Origin: Nitrososphaeraceae archaeon
GTDB taxonomy: Archaea > Thermoproteota > Nitrososphaeria > Nitrososphaerales > Nitrososphaeraceae
Length of the DNA: 57,069 nt
Direction of reading: 5' to 3'
Assembly: GCA_031316115.1 (NCBI GenBank)
Contig: JALDRC010000013.1
Coordinates: 1-57,069 of the forward strand
Shown: positions 10,045 through 18,936 of the stretch, piece by piece
How positions within the stretch are numbered: the stretch's first letter is position 1
Layout of the letters: the number at the start of each line of letters is the position of its first letter
Made by a program: the position numbers and the translations under genes
The notes under the pieces: model-generated
Databases searched by the model: none
Told to the model about the DNA's origin: nothing
What the model saw: the letters and a program-made list of their open reading frames with translations, nothing else

Positions 10045-10916
10045 TACGACAGCTCAAAATAATATTAAGTATTTAATAGAAAAATTTGCCAGGTTTGGAC
10101 CACAAACTGATCTTGATATTGTTGATCAAATTTTATCAAGAAAAAATGAAGCATTACCGTATATTGCTAAAATCGCCCAAGATGATGAATACTGGTATTC
10201 AGAAGATGGAGAATATGCATCATGGACTCCAGTATGTGCTTTACATTTGCTTTCTGTCATAGGTGGTAAAGAAGCAATTAATGCCTTTTTGAACTCTATC
10301 AAAACAAATTATGATGACACAGGAGATTGGATAACAGAGGATATGCCTGCAATCCTTGCTAATTTTGGTATTGAAGGCTTTGATAATATTAAAGAGTTGT
10401 TAATTGATAAAAAAGTAGATCCTTTTGTAAGAGCCGGAGCTGCAAGAGCCTTGTTTTTGATTTCTGAAAAGTACCCTGATGTAAGAGATAGTTCGCTACA
10501 GACATTAAGAGATGCAATATCTTCAGAAAGTAATGATATAACGAGAAGCTGTTTTATGTATGATCTGGTTCATTTTAAAGATCGTGATTCTTTGCCTTTT
10601 ATTGAGTTTTATTTTGAAAATGATATGATAGACGATAGTTTGATGAGTATGGATGAAGTGCTTGAGTATTATTATGGAAAAAGTAGTGAGCTTAATAGTT
10701 TAAACAATATCATGGCAAAAGACTCTAGATATTTTCAAAGATTCACCTAACAACTTTTACAGAAATGACAATCAAGGAAAATACATAACAACTACAAAAA
10801 GTAACCGAGATCAATCAAAATCAAAAAAGACACCAAATAAACAGGCAGGTAGAAATGATCCCTGTCCTTGTGGCAGTGGCAAAAAATATAAAAAATGTTG
10901 TCTTAAAATGGTTTGA
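10034..10916 (+). CDS. DUF1186/HEAT-like protein with SEC-C zinc motif, frameshifted near 10725
   Basis: From a GTG at 10034 the frame gives 238 residues of helical-repeat protein resembling DUF1186 ([57 protein letters not shown]) and stops at 10750. One extra base near 10725 (TCTAGAT) moves the rest out of frame. In the corrected frame it continues [14 protein letters not shown] and ends with a textbook SEC-C motif, [17 protein letters not shown], at 10916. SEC-C motifs bind zinc and are common at the C-terminus of DUF1186 and SecA proteins, which supports the fusion. The restored length is about 293 residues. It is probably a cytoplasmic protein-interaction factor of unknown partner. Confidence 0.75.
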
Positions 10917-11460
10917 ATTTTAGAATGATATTTGCAATTTGTTTTTTCATTGAAATAAATTATAGAACTTGAATTAATAGATCATTTTAACAAATTATTT
11001 TTTGATAGGAATAAAGAATTAATAGTAAACAAAAAATCTTATGAAAAATGTAAGTTAAAATTGTATATATCGTCACAATACCTTAGTGTAGGATAATAGA
11101 ATAAAAAACATTCCTTCTCGAGTCTGAAAGATTTCCGACATGAGAAGCTCTCAAAATTAGACTATCTCACGATGAAACCAAATGTGTCTCAAGTATAATA
11201 AATAATTAAATTTCATAATAAAATATAGTCTAGTACAATTAATTGAACATATAGAATTTGTACTATTATAGAAAACTAATAAAATTATATGCACTTTATC
11301 TCAAATATTTTCAACTTTTGTAGATATGACATGATTAAAAATTATTTACAACATAAAAACAGAATTAATACTAATATTTGTTGAAAAATCATCATAAAAA
11401 ATCACTTATTGTATCGGTCTGCCCAGACGGATATAATTGATGGAGATGATAATTCCATAT
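10917..11460. other. Intergenic, no gene; weak hairpins
   Basis: CTTCTCGAGTC (about 11117-11127) and GACATGAGAAG (about 11138-11148) form an imperfect hairpin, and GTCTGCCCAGAC near 11417-11428 is a short palindrome. Neither has enough support for an RNA call. Confidence 0.4.
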
Positions 11461-11664
11461 TTATATAATTGTAGCACATGGATATTTGTATTCTTTTTGT
11501 ACTTCCATCTGGGTATGGTAATTACTTATACTGAATGAGTTACACCATTTTGGTTTTTCAATAAAACCCTCAACATTATTTTGTTTTGCTGATACTAAAT
11601 CTATAAAAATAATCAAAATCGAGAATACAATATTTATTGCTATAAATAATAATAAAAATTTCAC
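11461..11664 (-). CDS. Small secreted protein
   Basis: This is 67 residues from an ATG. The first half is a strong signal peptide or anchor (MKFLLLFIAINIVFSILIIF, ending DLVSA), and the mature part is about 40 residues with two Cys (KWCNSF and KYPCATII) that could form one disulfide. It is isolated, with large gaps on both sides. I do not recognise a family. Confidence 0.5.
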   Translation of the reverse strand: MKFLLLFIAINIVFSILIIFIDLVSAKQNNVEGFIEKPKWCNSFSISNYHTQMEVQKEYKYPCATII

Positions 11665-12248
11665 TTCAATAAGGATAATCTAATCATTATTATAAACTTT
11701 CAATGTTCTCCTCTCATCGTAAGGAAGATACAGTGCTTTAGTGACAATTTACTCATTGAAGTCATTTTATTATTATTTACCATATTGCAAAAAATCCAGT
11801 GTTACCAAATATGAAAATCGACAACACAAGATAAAATTCTGATAGGAATTATTTAATAAAATAGTTAAGTATATCGTGATGAATTCATATTTTTAATCAA
11901 AATCAATGTTGTTCAATAAGGCTCAAAATGTTTCTTAATCATTTGGTATTCATTCCGGTTAACCGACTTATTTTCTCCTTCATTTTTTTATATCACCTAG
12001 TTATATGACATTTATTTTACATATCTATATTCTACCTGTTCTCCATAAGTATTGAAAGTTTTTTAAATGACAGAATCTATCATCTATTTGAATAATTATT
12101 TCTATGAATACATCTATGTTCTATATCTGTAACCAAATAATCACATATTTATTGTATATCATTAAACTAGACACAATTTACGAAATAATTTCTTATAAGA
12201 TTCCAAAATTGAGCAATAATTACCGAATTTAATATTAAAAATATTATT
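11665..12248. other. Intergenic, AT-rich, nothing recognised
   Basis: No coding frame of interest and no strong inverted repeat was seen. The promoter of the small secreted gene should lie just above 11664. Confidence 0.5.
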
Positions 12249-12608
12249 TTAAAGTCCACATATTTTTTTATTAGGTACCGCCTCGATTTCAATAACACCC
12301 TGTCTGTATTGAATTAGTATTTTTATAAATCGTGAATGCAAATACCTTGATTCGTTTATTATATTGCGTTCCATCTTTTCAATACATAATAATTGTTTAG
12401 ATAAAAGCCATCCAACTTTCCTATATGCAGAAGTACGAGGAATATTTTTTTCTACTATGACATCTTCAACTCTTTTTGGTTTATCAATTGTCGCATCTAA
12501 AATTGCTTTAGATGTCTCATCTGCCATAGCTATTAATATAGCTTTTTTCAACTCGTTATTCCTGATATTTATAAAAATAGTATCTTTATTCAATATTCTC
12601 AGCTCCAC
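12249..12608 (-). CDS. Winged-helix (ArsR/HTH-type) transcriptional regulator
   Basis: This is 119 residues from a GTG. The core ADETSKAILDATIDKPKRVE followed by DVIVEKNIPRTSAYRKVGWL is an archaeal helix-turn-helix: a first helix, the KPKRVEDV turn, and a recognition helix around IPRTSAYRKV. A wing-like segment with ELLCIEKM-type strands follows (LLCIEKMERNI). This layout is typical of the many small one-domain regulators in Nitrososphaeria. It lies upstream of a small secreted gene on the same strand, 71 bases away, which may be its partner. No ligand site is visible. Confidence 0.72.
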   Translation of the reverse strand: MELRILNKDTIFINIRNNELKKAILIAMADETSKAILDATIDKPKRVEDVIVEKNIPRTSAYRKVGWLLSKQLLCIEKMERNIINESRYLHSRFIKILIQYRQGVIEIEAVPNKKICGL

Positions 12609-12678
12609 TAAAAAAATAGATATTATGTAAGTTATTCAAGACACTTTAGATTTTAATTGCTTATTTTGTATGATCAAG

Positions 12679-12978
12679 TTAGCCTTGAAAGATGTCATCA
12701 ACTGATATTTTAAATGTGGTTTCTATTCGTTTTTCTGCATTTGTAATACTTGGATTATCATTTATTTTATCCTCCGTTATTGAGTCAACATCAAATAACG
12801 TCTTTTTTACATCTATAACTTGATTTTCCAAAGTTGTAATTGTTTGATTTAGTTGATTTAGCTTATTTGTAAATTTATTTTGTTGAGCATATGTATTAGA
12901 ATTTCTCAATGCAAAAATTGAAAAACTCATCATCACAGTCAACATTAATTCAAATATTTGTGTAGTAATCGATTTCAT
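12679..12978 (-). CDS. Small exported coiled-coil protein
   Basis: This is 99 residues from an ATG. The N-terminal hydrophobic stretch (FELMLTVMMSFSIFAL, cut probably after NTYA) exports it. Residues about 35-60 (FTNKLNQLNQTITTLENQVI) have heptad spacing of Leu, Ile and Val, consistent with a short coiled coil and oligomerisation. The C-terminus is acidic. It is transcribed in the same direction as, and upstream of, the HTH regulator at 12249-12608. Its function is unknown. Confidence 0.55.
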   Translation of the reverse strand: MKSITTQIFELMLTVMMSFSIFALRNSNTYAQQNKFTNKLNQLNQTITTLENQVIDVKKTLFDVDSITEDKINDNPSITNAEKRIETTFKISVDDIFQG

Positions 12979-13096
12979 AATCAGCTGTAGAATCTATAGA
13001 TGGTATAAAAAGATAAAGCAACTTGGTTAATACAGACTGTAAATTTATTATATCAGTATTTTTATTAAATTTTATTCACTTCGATTAAAGAAAGAA

Positions 13097-13459
13097 ATGA
13101 GAATTAATTTAAATCATATTCTAGTATTGGAACTTTGGGCAATAACACTAGCGAGTTCAATAATATATTTTATTTTAGCTTCAAATGAATATACACATTT
13201 AATTGAGTTTGCTGCAACAGGGTTAGAGGGTGAAATTTCGTAACTTCAAAGTCTACCTCACGTATTTTTAATAATAGTTTCTACTATATTAATAATTACA
13301 TATGCCTTATCGCGCACTGTAGGAGTTCCTGAAATAGGTATAGAATTCTATATATGTAAATATGATATCATTACAAAAATACTTCAAGGTATCATAGTGG
13401 CTATCTCTGGATATTTAATATACAGGATTAAGATGGAAAGTATTCCTTTGATAAAATGA
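13097..13459 (+). pseudogene. Three-TM membrane protein gene split by an in-frame TAA
   Basis: The frame from ATG 13097 runs 121 codons to TGA 13459 with one internal stop, TAA at 13241-13243. The first part (48 residues) has a membrane helix ELWAITLASSIIYFILAS. After the stop the same frame continues LQSLPHVFLIIVSTILIITY and a third helix IITKILQGIIVAISGYLIY. Continuity of frame and topology across the stop shows a once-single gene. TAA would arise from the Gln codon CAA by one C-to-T change. Readthrough seems unlikely; a reference error is possible. Confidence 0.6.
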
Positions 13460-13570
13460 AAAAAACGCAAAAGACAAAGTAATGGTTTATTCAAATTTTC
13501 TTAAAAATAGGCCCTGACCATATGAAAATCTTTAAGGGATACCAATTCCTTTTCTATACAGTTTAGATTA

Positions 13571-13665
13571 AAGTTCACATACTCCGTATGAGAGTGAGGC
13601 TTTGACTGAACCAATACCAGAGCGGACATACTACCACATCTAAAGTAGTTGGTGTCTTGCCGTCT
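13571..13665. ncRNA. Candidate structured RNA upstream of a secreted-protein gene
   Basis: In the gap 13460-13810 two hairpins stand out from AT-rich surroundings. CATAC/GTATG (13578-13582 and 13586-13590) has a 3-base loop. A longer one pairs CGG and ACA then ACTAC (13623-13634) with GTAGT (13645-13649), TGT and CCG (13653-13662), with small bulges. The element ends about 150 bases before the TTG start of the next gene, so it could be a leader or an independent RNA; the strand is not decided. Confidence 0.28.
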
Positions 13666-13810
13666 TGATCATTTAATTTTCTATATAAAAATCCACTAAA
13701 GATTAAATGATATATAATTCCTGAAGATTTAAACAAAATACTTTATATTTTAAAAAACCTTAAAAATTATTCATATCTGAAATAAATCTAAAATTATTTT
13801 ATTACTCTGA

Positions 13811-15223
13811 TTGAGTAATAATATATTTACAAAACCTTTAGCCATATATATTTCAACTGTATCGAGTATAGGTATGCTTTTACTATTGTCATCTATTATA
13901 TCATCATTTGCTTTTTCAGAAGATCAAGAATATAATTTATATCAAAAATACAAAAAAAACGAACAAAACACAAATACAGAATCTATACAATGTGATAATA
14001 ATAACATTAACTTAAATATTAAAAAAATTAGCAACTATGTACCAAATAAAGAAATACCATTGATTAAAAAATCTATTGACAACAAAAAATCTGATAATAG
14101 GGTTGGTCTAAATACCCCTGTAAATATTTGTTTTAATATTAATATTAATAAAGAATCAGATAATTTAGATAAAGATAGTAAACCCGAAAATTTATTTGTG
14201 AAAAAAATGAGTAGGATAGAAAAAGCAGACGATATCTACTATAATTATAATGATGAATATGTAAATGATTATGAAAAAGATTATTTTGAAAAAAATCAAC
14301 TAAAAATTAATGAAATAAATAACAAAGTGATGGAAAACAACAAGAAAATTAAAAAACAAGACTTTGAAGAAGTATTATCAAGTGACTTGGCAGGACTAGA
14401 ATCAACAAAACTGAACATAGCATTCATTTTACCTACTTTTACGATGGCTGCTTATGACAATTCTTTTTATAACTTTTTTAGATTGTATCCTGACATTCAA
14501 AAAGATGAATTTGTATCCACAGATATTGATCTTTTATCAAATACGGTTCCAACAGGAATAAATGCTTTGAATAACTATAAATCAAATGGATTACATATAC
14601 TTAAAGGTCATCTCTCTGAAGTACTACCTTTATCTAATTTTGAATTCTTGGATGATAAAATGGTTCATGATGGAGTGATATTTGGATCGCAGCTGCAGCA
14701 AAACAAATATGATATTATTATCCTAGCTCATTCAGAATATGTAACTCAAGATGAATATACTAATTTGAAAAGATTTGTACAGAATGGAGGTATACTGTTC
14801 TTACTGGATTCGAACACTTTCTATGCAGAGGTTAAATATGATAATTTTAATAATGAAATTACTTTTATTAAAGGACACTATTGGGGATCGGATGGGGAAA
14901 AGGCCTGGCGGGATGTAAAAGAGAGATGGTCTGATGAAACGACCGAATGGGTAGGAAGTAATTTTGGATGTTCTAGTTGTGTTATAAATTTTCAAAATAA
15001 TCCATTTTCATATGTTCATCACGAAGAAAATTATGTTACAAATCCAAACGTAAAAATCTTAATAGACTATAAGGCAAAATCTGAATTTGATTATTTGATC
15101 TCTGCTTATGAATTGCTTTTTGGCAAGGGAAAAGTTATAAGTCTTGGGTTATTTGGAGATGATGTAGTACATAATCAGAATTTTTTAAAATTTTTTGATA
15201 GTTTGATAATTTCCAATATATAA
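13811..15223 (+). CDS. Secreted protein with a glutamine-amidotransferase-like domain (N,N-dimethylformamidase-like)
   Basis: This is 470 residues from a TTG. A signal peptide (about 10-36, ending SSFAFS) is followed by a low-complexity Asn/Lys/Asp-rich half. That half includes a module with Cys and alternating Asn/Ile (SIQCDNNNINLNIKKI and PVNICFNININ) that recurs in two other secreted proteins of this window. From about residue 195 comes a globular alpha/beta domain: NIAFILPTFTMAAYDNSFYN, DIIILAHSEYVTQDEYTNLK, FVQNGGILFLLDSNTFYAEV, and a Trp/Gly-rich KGHYWGSDGEKAWRD. These features resemble the amidotransferase-like C-terminal region of N,N-dimethylformamidase large subunits. No amidase activity can be claimed. 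Similarity is at motif level only. Confidence 0.6.
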   Translation: MSNNIFTKPLAIYISTVSSIGMLLLLSSIISSFAFSEDQEYNLYQKYKKNEQNTNTESIQCDNNNINLNIKKISNYVPNKEIPLIKKSIDNKKSDNRVGLNTPVNICFNININKESDNLDKDSKPENLFVKKMSRIEKADDIYYNYNDEYVNDYEKDYFEKNQLKINEINNKVMENNKKIKKQDFEEVLSSDLAGLESTKLNIAFILPTFTMAAYDNSFYNFFRLYPDIQKDEFVSTDIDLLSNTVPTGINALNNYKSNGLHILKGHLSEVLPLSNFEFLDDKMVHDGVIFGSQLQQNKYDIIILAHSEYVTQDEYTNLKRFVQNGGILFLLDSNTFYAEVKYDNFNNEITFIKGHYWGSDGEKAWRDVKERWSDETTEWVGSNFGCSSCVINFQNNPFSYVHHEENYVTNPNVKILIDYKAKSEFDYLISAYELLFGKGKVISLGLFGDDVVHNQNFLKFFDSLIISNI

Positions 15224-16277
15224 ATAACTACTTTTATGAATATAAGAGTGTTGATACATTAGAAACATAAAAGAGGTTTAGAAAATAAAAGAATATATTG
15301 TATAAGACATAAATTAAATACATTGAAAGTAAATATAACTAATAACAGTATGCTTATGTAGGATGAGTCTGTACAGATACAAGCAGAGGAACAAAAAAGA
15401 AGGATTTATGGGGTATATTATAGATTTAACGAGCCATATATAATTAATGGAATAGAGAAAGTAAAGAACAGAATTGACCACCATTAAGAAACACCATTGC
15501 TGACCAAACAAGATACTTGGAACTTTTGGAAAATAATTTACTTAAAGATTTGGATATATGATTGTTTACAGATTCTTGGTGCAGAAGTAAACTTAACATT
15601 CATCCTCTTGGCAATTCCAGAAATAAAAGAATATACATAGGACTTGGATTTTAATTTCCAGATGAATGAGGCAGTCTGACCTAAAATCGATAGAAAAAAA
15701 AGGAAACCGTTTGATATCTATTTTTGATTATAGCATAGATATGTATTACTGTCAAACAAATGTACAAGATACATCAGAAAATGTCAATAGTCATTTAAAA
15801 CATACAATTAAAGAGCATGCAAAACCTTTTCACTTATTATAAGACCAATATTCACAGTTTCACAATTTTTATTCGAAGATGCGATCTTATTTTGATACTT
15901 TCTGAGAGGAATATGATATACAATTTGTTATCGATAAAACAAGAAAACCTAGTGAACTTGTAAAAATAGCTAAATGGTATCGTATATATAACAAATAAAG
16001 ACCAAGAATCAAAAATATGGACACTTAATTAAATATTAAAATATCAAAAGACCACATATGTTCTTGAACTATATGAAAACAAAACGAAAATATAATAGAA
16101 ATATAGCAATTGTTGTAGGATAAACTTTTGATATTATCAATTTTTATTATAAAACAATAATTGCTAATCATTTAATATTCTCTAATTCCTAAAAACATTA
16201 TACTACTACTTTATATTCAAACAGTCCCTAATGTTTGTTCGTACTCTACATATATCTTATTTGATTCTAATTGAACA
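15224..16277. other. 1 kb gap with a decayed transposase-like relic (plus strand)
   Basis: Between stops the plus strand reads NVNSHLKHTIKEHAKPFHLL (about 15777-15840) then QFHNFYSKMRSYFDTF and VIDKTRKPSELVKIAKWYR (about 15855-15990). This Lys/His/Tyr-rich style with short catalytic-like helices resembles the C-terminus of transposases. Upstream (15340-15700) further fragments are too damaged to read. No inverted ends were found. Confidence 0.35.
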
Positions 16278-16979
16278 ATGAATGGTAAAATAAAAAAATG
16301 CTCTTCGTTCTTATTGGCAGCAGTATTAATTGCAGGCACTATATCTATGACTATTTCATCTATATTCGCACAACCATATACCCAAGATTTGTCGAAAGAT
16401 CGATATGGTAAAGATCCATTTGTATCAGAATCCTATGCTTTTGATGATCCAAAGACTAGAGATCACAAAGATGCTAAAAACCTAAACGTACAGAAAATTA
16501 ACTGTTACAATAGTAATGTAAACGTTAACGGTGTAGATGTCAACCATTTACTAGATCAAAATGAGATTGCAACGACGGAGGCACAACAACTTGACGATGG
16601 AAAAGTTCGAAATGATGGCGGAAATGGATTGTTTGGTGGTGGTCTCAATATAGACAAAAATCTAGCAAATATATGTCTAAATGTTAACTTTAATGATCAA
16701 AGAGAAAATGAAAATGGACAAACATGTGAAGGTTGCTTTACAGATAATTTAGACGAGCAACAACTAGAGAATTTATTGAAAATCTTGAAATTCCTAAAGA
16801 TTGATAATGGATTAGAAGGATTATGTCAATTATTAACAGAAACAGAAAACGGTCCAGAAGAAACTGCAATTCTATTCGTAGCGCTAAAACTTTTAAAAGT
16901 TTCTACTGAAAAGACCATAACCATATTAAAATGCTTAGAAAACCTTGGAATAATAGAAATACCTCAAGAACAATTATAG
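16278..16979 (+). CDS. Secreted protein of the shared-signal family, with paired-Cys Asn-rich module
   Basis: This is 233 residues from an ATG. The signal peptide (FLLAAVLIAGTISMTISSIF, cut before AQPY) is nearly the same as those of the genes at 18937, 22227, 52682 and 53468. The mature module KINCYNSNVNVNGVDVNHLL then NGLFGGGLNIDKNLANICLN matches closely the gene at 22227. The C-terminal third is helical, with ICxLLTE and LKCLENLG Cys residues. The region before the start has an AT-rich TATA-like stretch (about 16250-16262). It is probably a surface protein; its function is unknown. Confidence 0.72.
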   Translation: MNGKIKKCSSFLLAAVLIAGTISMTISSIFAQPYTQDLSKDRYGKDPFVSESYAFDDPKTRDHKDAKNLNVQKINCYNSNVNVNGVDVNHLLDQNEIATTEAQQLDDGKVRNDGGNGLFGGGLNIDKNLANICLNVNFNDQRENENGQTCEGCFTDNLDEQQLENLLKILKFLKIDNGLEGLCQLLTETENGPEETAILFVALKLLKVSTEKTITILKCLENLGIIEIPQEQL

Positions 16980-17139
16980 ATCCTCTCTAAAAACTCTCCT
17001 ATTTTATTTATCTGGTGCATACAGTAAAAATATGATCATTTCCACCATCTTCATTTTTTATAATTGGATATTGTTAATCTAGTAAATAACCAACAATCTG
17101 ACTGAAAAAATAAAAAAAAAGCTTCTATTTTTACTATCA

Positions 17140-17349
17140 TATCCAATAATGCTCCTATGTAAATGTCTCCCCTAATTCTATTCTTTTATCTAAATATTCC
17201 TTTCCTAGTGTAGTGTCATGTTTGATATTATGAATTTATCTTTCAGTAGGATACAGTAATAATCTATCAACCTTCGTCACTTTTGCATCTTCTTAAGTTT
17301 TATCCTCCGTTAGAGAATCATCTAAATTTATTTTAGCAAAATCCTTATC
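17140..17349 (-). pseudogene. Gene fragment with three nonsense codons, all possible former Gln codons
   Basis: In the gap 16980-17497 one minus-strand frame reads as plausible protein for 70 codons: DKDFAKINLDDSLTEDKT, stop, EDAKVTKVDRLLLYPTER, stop, IHNIKHDTTLGKEYLDKRI then ELGETFT, stop, EHYWI. The stops are TAA, TAA and TAG, each one C-to-T step from CAA or CAG. Neither end of the parent gene is preserved. I cannot assign a family. The rest of the gap shows nothing. Confidence 0.42.
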
Positions 17350-17497
17350 TTTTGTTTGATTTTAGTTTTTAAGAAATCAATTCAATTAGATGAATTGATA
17401 GGATTTGAATTTTTTGAGGCCTAGTTTTATTCATTTTTTAGTAAAGTTCTCTTTACCGAGTTGTAATGTTAAAAAGACTTGTTAATTTTTAAGAATC

Positions 17498-18679
17498 TTG
17501 ATTCATTTGAGTTGTGTGAGAACCATCTTTTCAGTAGTAATGTTATTTGTAACAGTTTTGACATTTTCTATTGTTACAATTGATGTAAATGCTCAGTGGA
17601 CATTACCATCAACCACCGAGCAACAGGGAATTCAATATACAACATTTGAAAATAGTGACTCTAGTATCAAGTTGGACTATCCTGAAGGTTGGACATTTGC
17701 AGAAAATTCACCTTCCGATATAATATTTCATCCATCAGATGATAACAGCAAAAATACAATAATTAAACTCCAAGTCATGCCATTACAATCCAAGGTTTTG
17801 TCTTTGCAGCCCATTGTAGATGCAACCTTAAAGAACAAGGCAGAGACATTGAATAACTTTATCTTACTGGATTCAGCTCCTATTCCTAATGAAAAGATTT
17901 CAACCCATAAATTATTATACACCTATACTGATGCTAACAATTCGCGCATCAATCAACTTGATTTTGGAACGCTCAACAATGATAAACTTTACATTTTGTC
18001 TTATATAGCTGACTCTAAAAAATTCTATGATTATGTAGATGTAGCCGATACAATGATGTTTTCTTTAAGCAAGAATTTAGAACAAGCCGCTCTATCTAAA
18101 TTTATACCAGAATTATTAAAACCAGTTTCAGATATTGCACAACCGCTAGGGGATCCAAATGCTGATATAACATTAGTAGAATTTGCAGATTATAGATGTC
18201 CTTTCTGTCATAAATTCCATGAAGAATCTTTTGATAAAATAAAATCCAATTTTGTAGACACTGGAAAAGTAAAATACTTGTTTAAAGACTTTGTAGTGAA
18301 CGATCGTGGAGAATACAAAGGATCGGCTCAGGCATCAATGGCATCATATTGTGCAGCCGAACAAGGAAAATATTGGGACTTTTTAAAGGAAACATATAAA
18401 AATTTCAAGCCAGAACCTCAACATTGGGTGACTCTTGAATCTCTTACACAATTTGCAAATAATATAAAGATACAAGATATTGAAAAATTCAAAAATTGTG
18501 TAGAAACTAAAAAATATGAAGATATAATTGAGAAAAATAAATTGCTTGCTACTAGTCTTGGTTTGACTGGAACACCATCCTTTGCAATATTGAAAGGAGA
18601 TCACCTACAAACGCTAATGCCTGGTGCGATTCCATATCAAGTCTTCGAAAGTACATTTGCTGCATTACAATCCCAATAA
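17498..18679 (+). CDS. Exported DsbA-like thiol oxidoreductase with N-terminal PsbP-like domain
   Basis: This is 393 residues from TTG 17498; a GTG at codon 7 is an alternative start. The signal peptide (about 8-32, ending IDVNAQ) exports it. Residues about 45-195 resemble a PsbP/lipoprotein fold (IKLDYPEGWTFAENSPSDII). Residues about 205-390 are a thioredoxin/DsbA domain: DITLVEFADYRCPFCHKFH with the CPFC redox centre (about 234-237), a helical insertion with Cys at YCAAEQ, and the cis-Pro loop GLTGTPSFAIL (about 353-363). It should form or shuffle disulfides outside the membrane, which fits the many Cys-paired secreted proteins around it. A T-run (18682-18689) follows the stop. Confidence 0.85.
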   Translation: MIHLSCVRTIFSVVMLFVTVLTFSIVTIDVNAQWTLPSTTEQQGIQYTTFENSDSSIKLDYPEGWTFAENSPSDIIFHPSDDNSKNTIIKLQVMPLQSKVLSLQPIVDATLKNKAETLNNFILLDSAPIPNEKISTHKLLYTYTDANNSRINQLDFGTLNNDKLYILSYIADSKKFYDYVDVADTMMFSLSKNLEQAALSKFIPELLKPVSDIAQPLGDPNADITLVEFADYRCPFCHKFHEESFDKIKSNFVDTGKVKYLFKDFVVNDRGEYKGSAQASMASYCAAEQGKYWDFLKETYKNFKPEPQHWVTLESLTQFANNIKIQDIEKFKNCVETKKYEDIIEKNKLLATSLGLTGTPSFAILKGDHLQTLMPGAIPYQVFESTFAALQSQ

Positions 18680-18936
18680 TTTTTTTTAATTTTATTAATG
18701 CATACATAACGATACAATTTAAGAAAAATAGTATTTTCTAGAAACAGAAGAATTCTTTTAGAAGTATTTAGTTTAAATTAAATATATTACAATTTCTTAT
18801 ATGTAACTATTACTATAATATTATTAAATTGTGTTTCTTTTATCTTACTATATAAATAACTATAAGAGACTAGAATTTGAAAGAGCTGTTATAATTCTTC
18901 CAATCGCTGAAATATTAAATCGTAAATCATTATTTC

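Noticed and set aside
11105-11200. Box C/D sRNA
   Set aside because: CTGA and a GATGA-like stretch occur, but the order and spacing of C, D', C' and D boxes are not right.
13243-13243. Stop-codon recoding (for example TAG as pyrrolysine)
   Set aside because: The internal stops in this region are TAA, TAG and TGA alike and occur in clear relics; decay explains them better.
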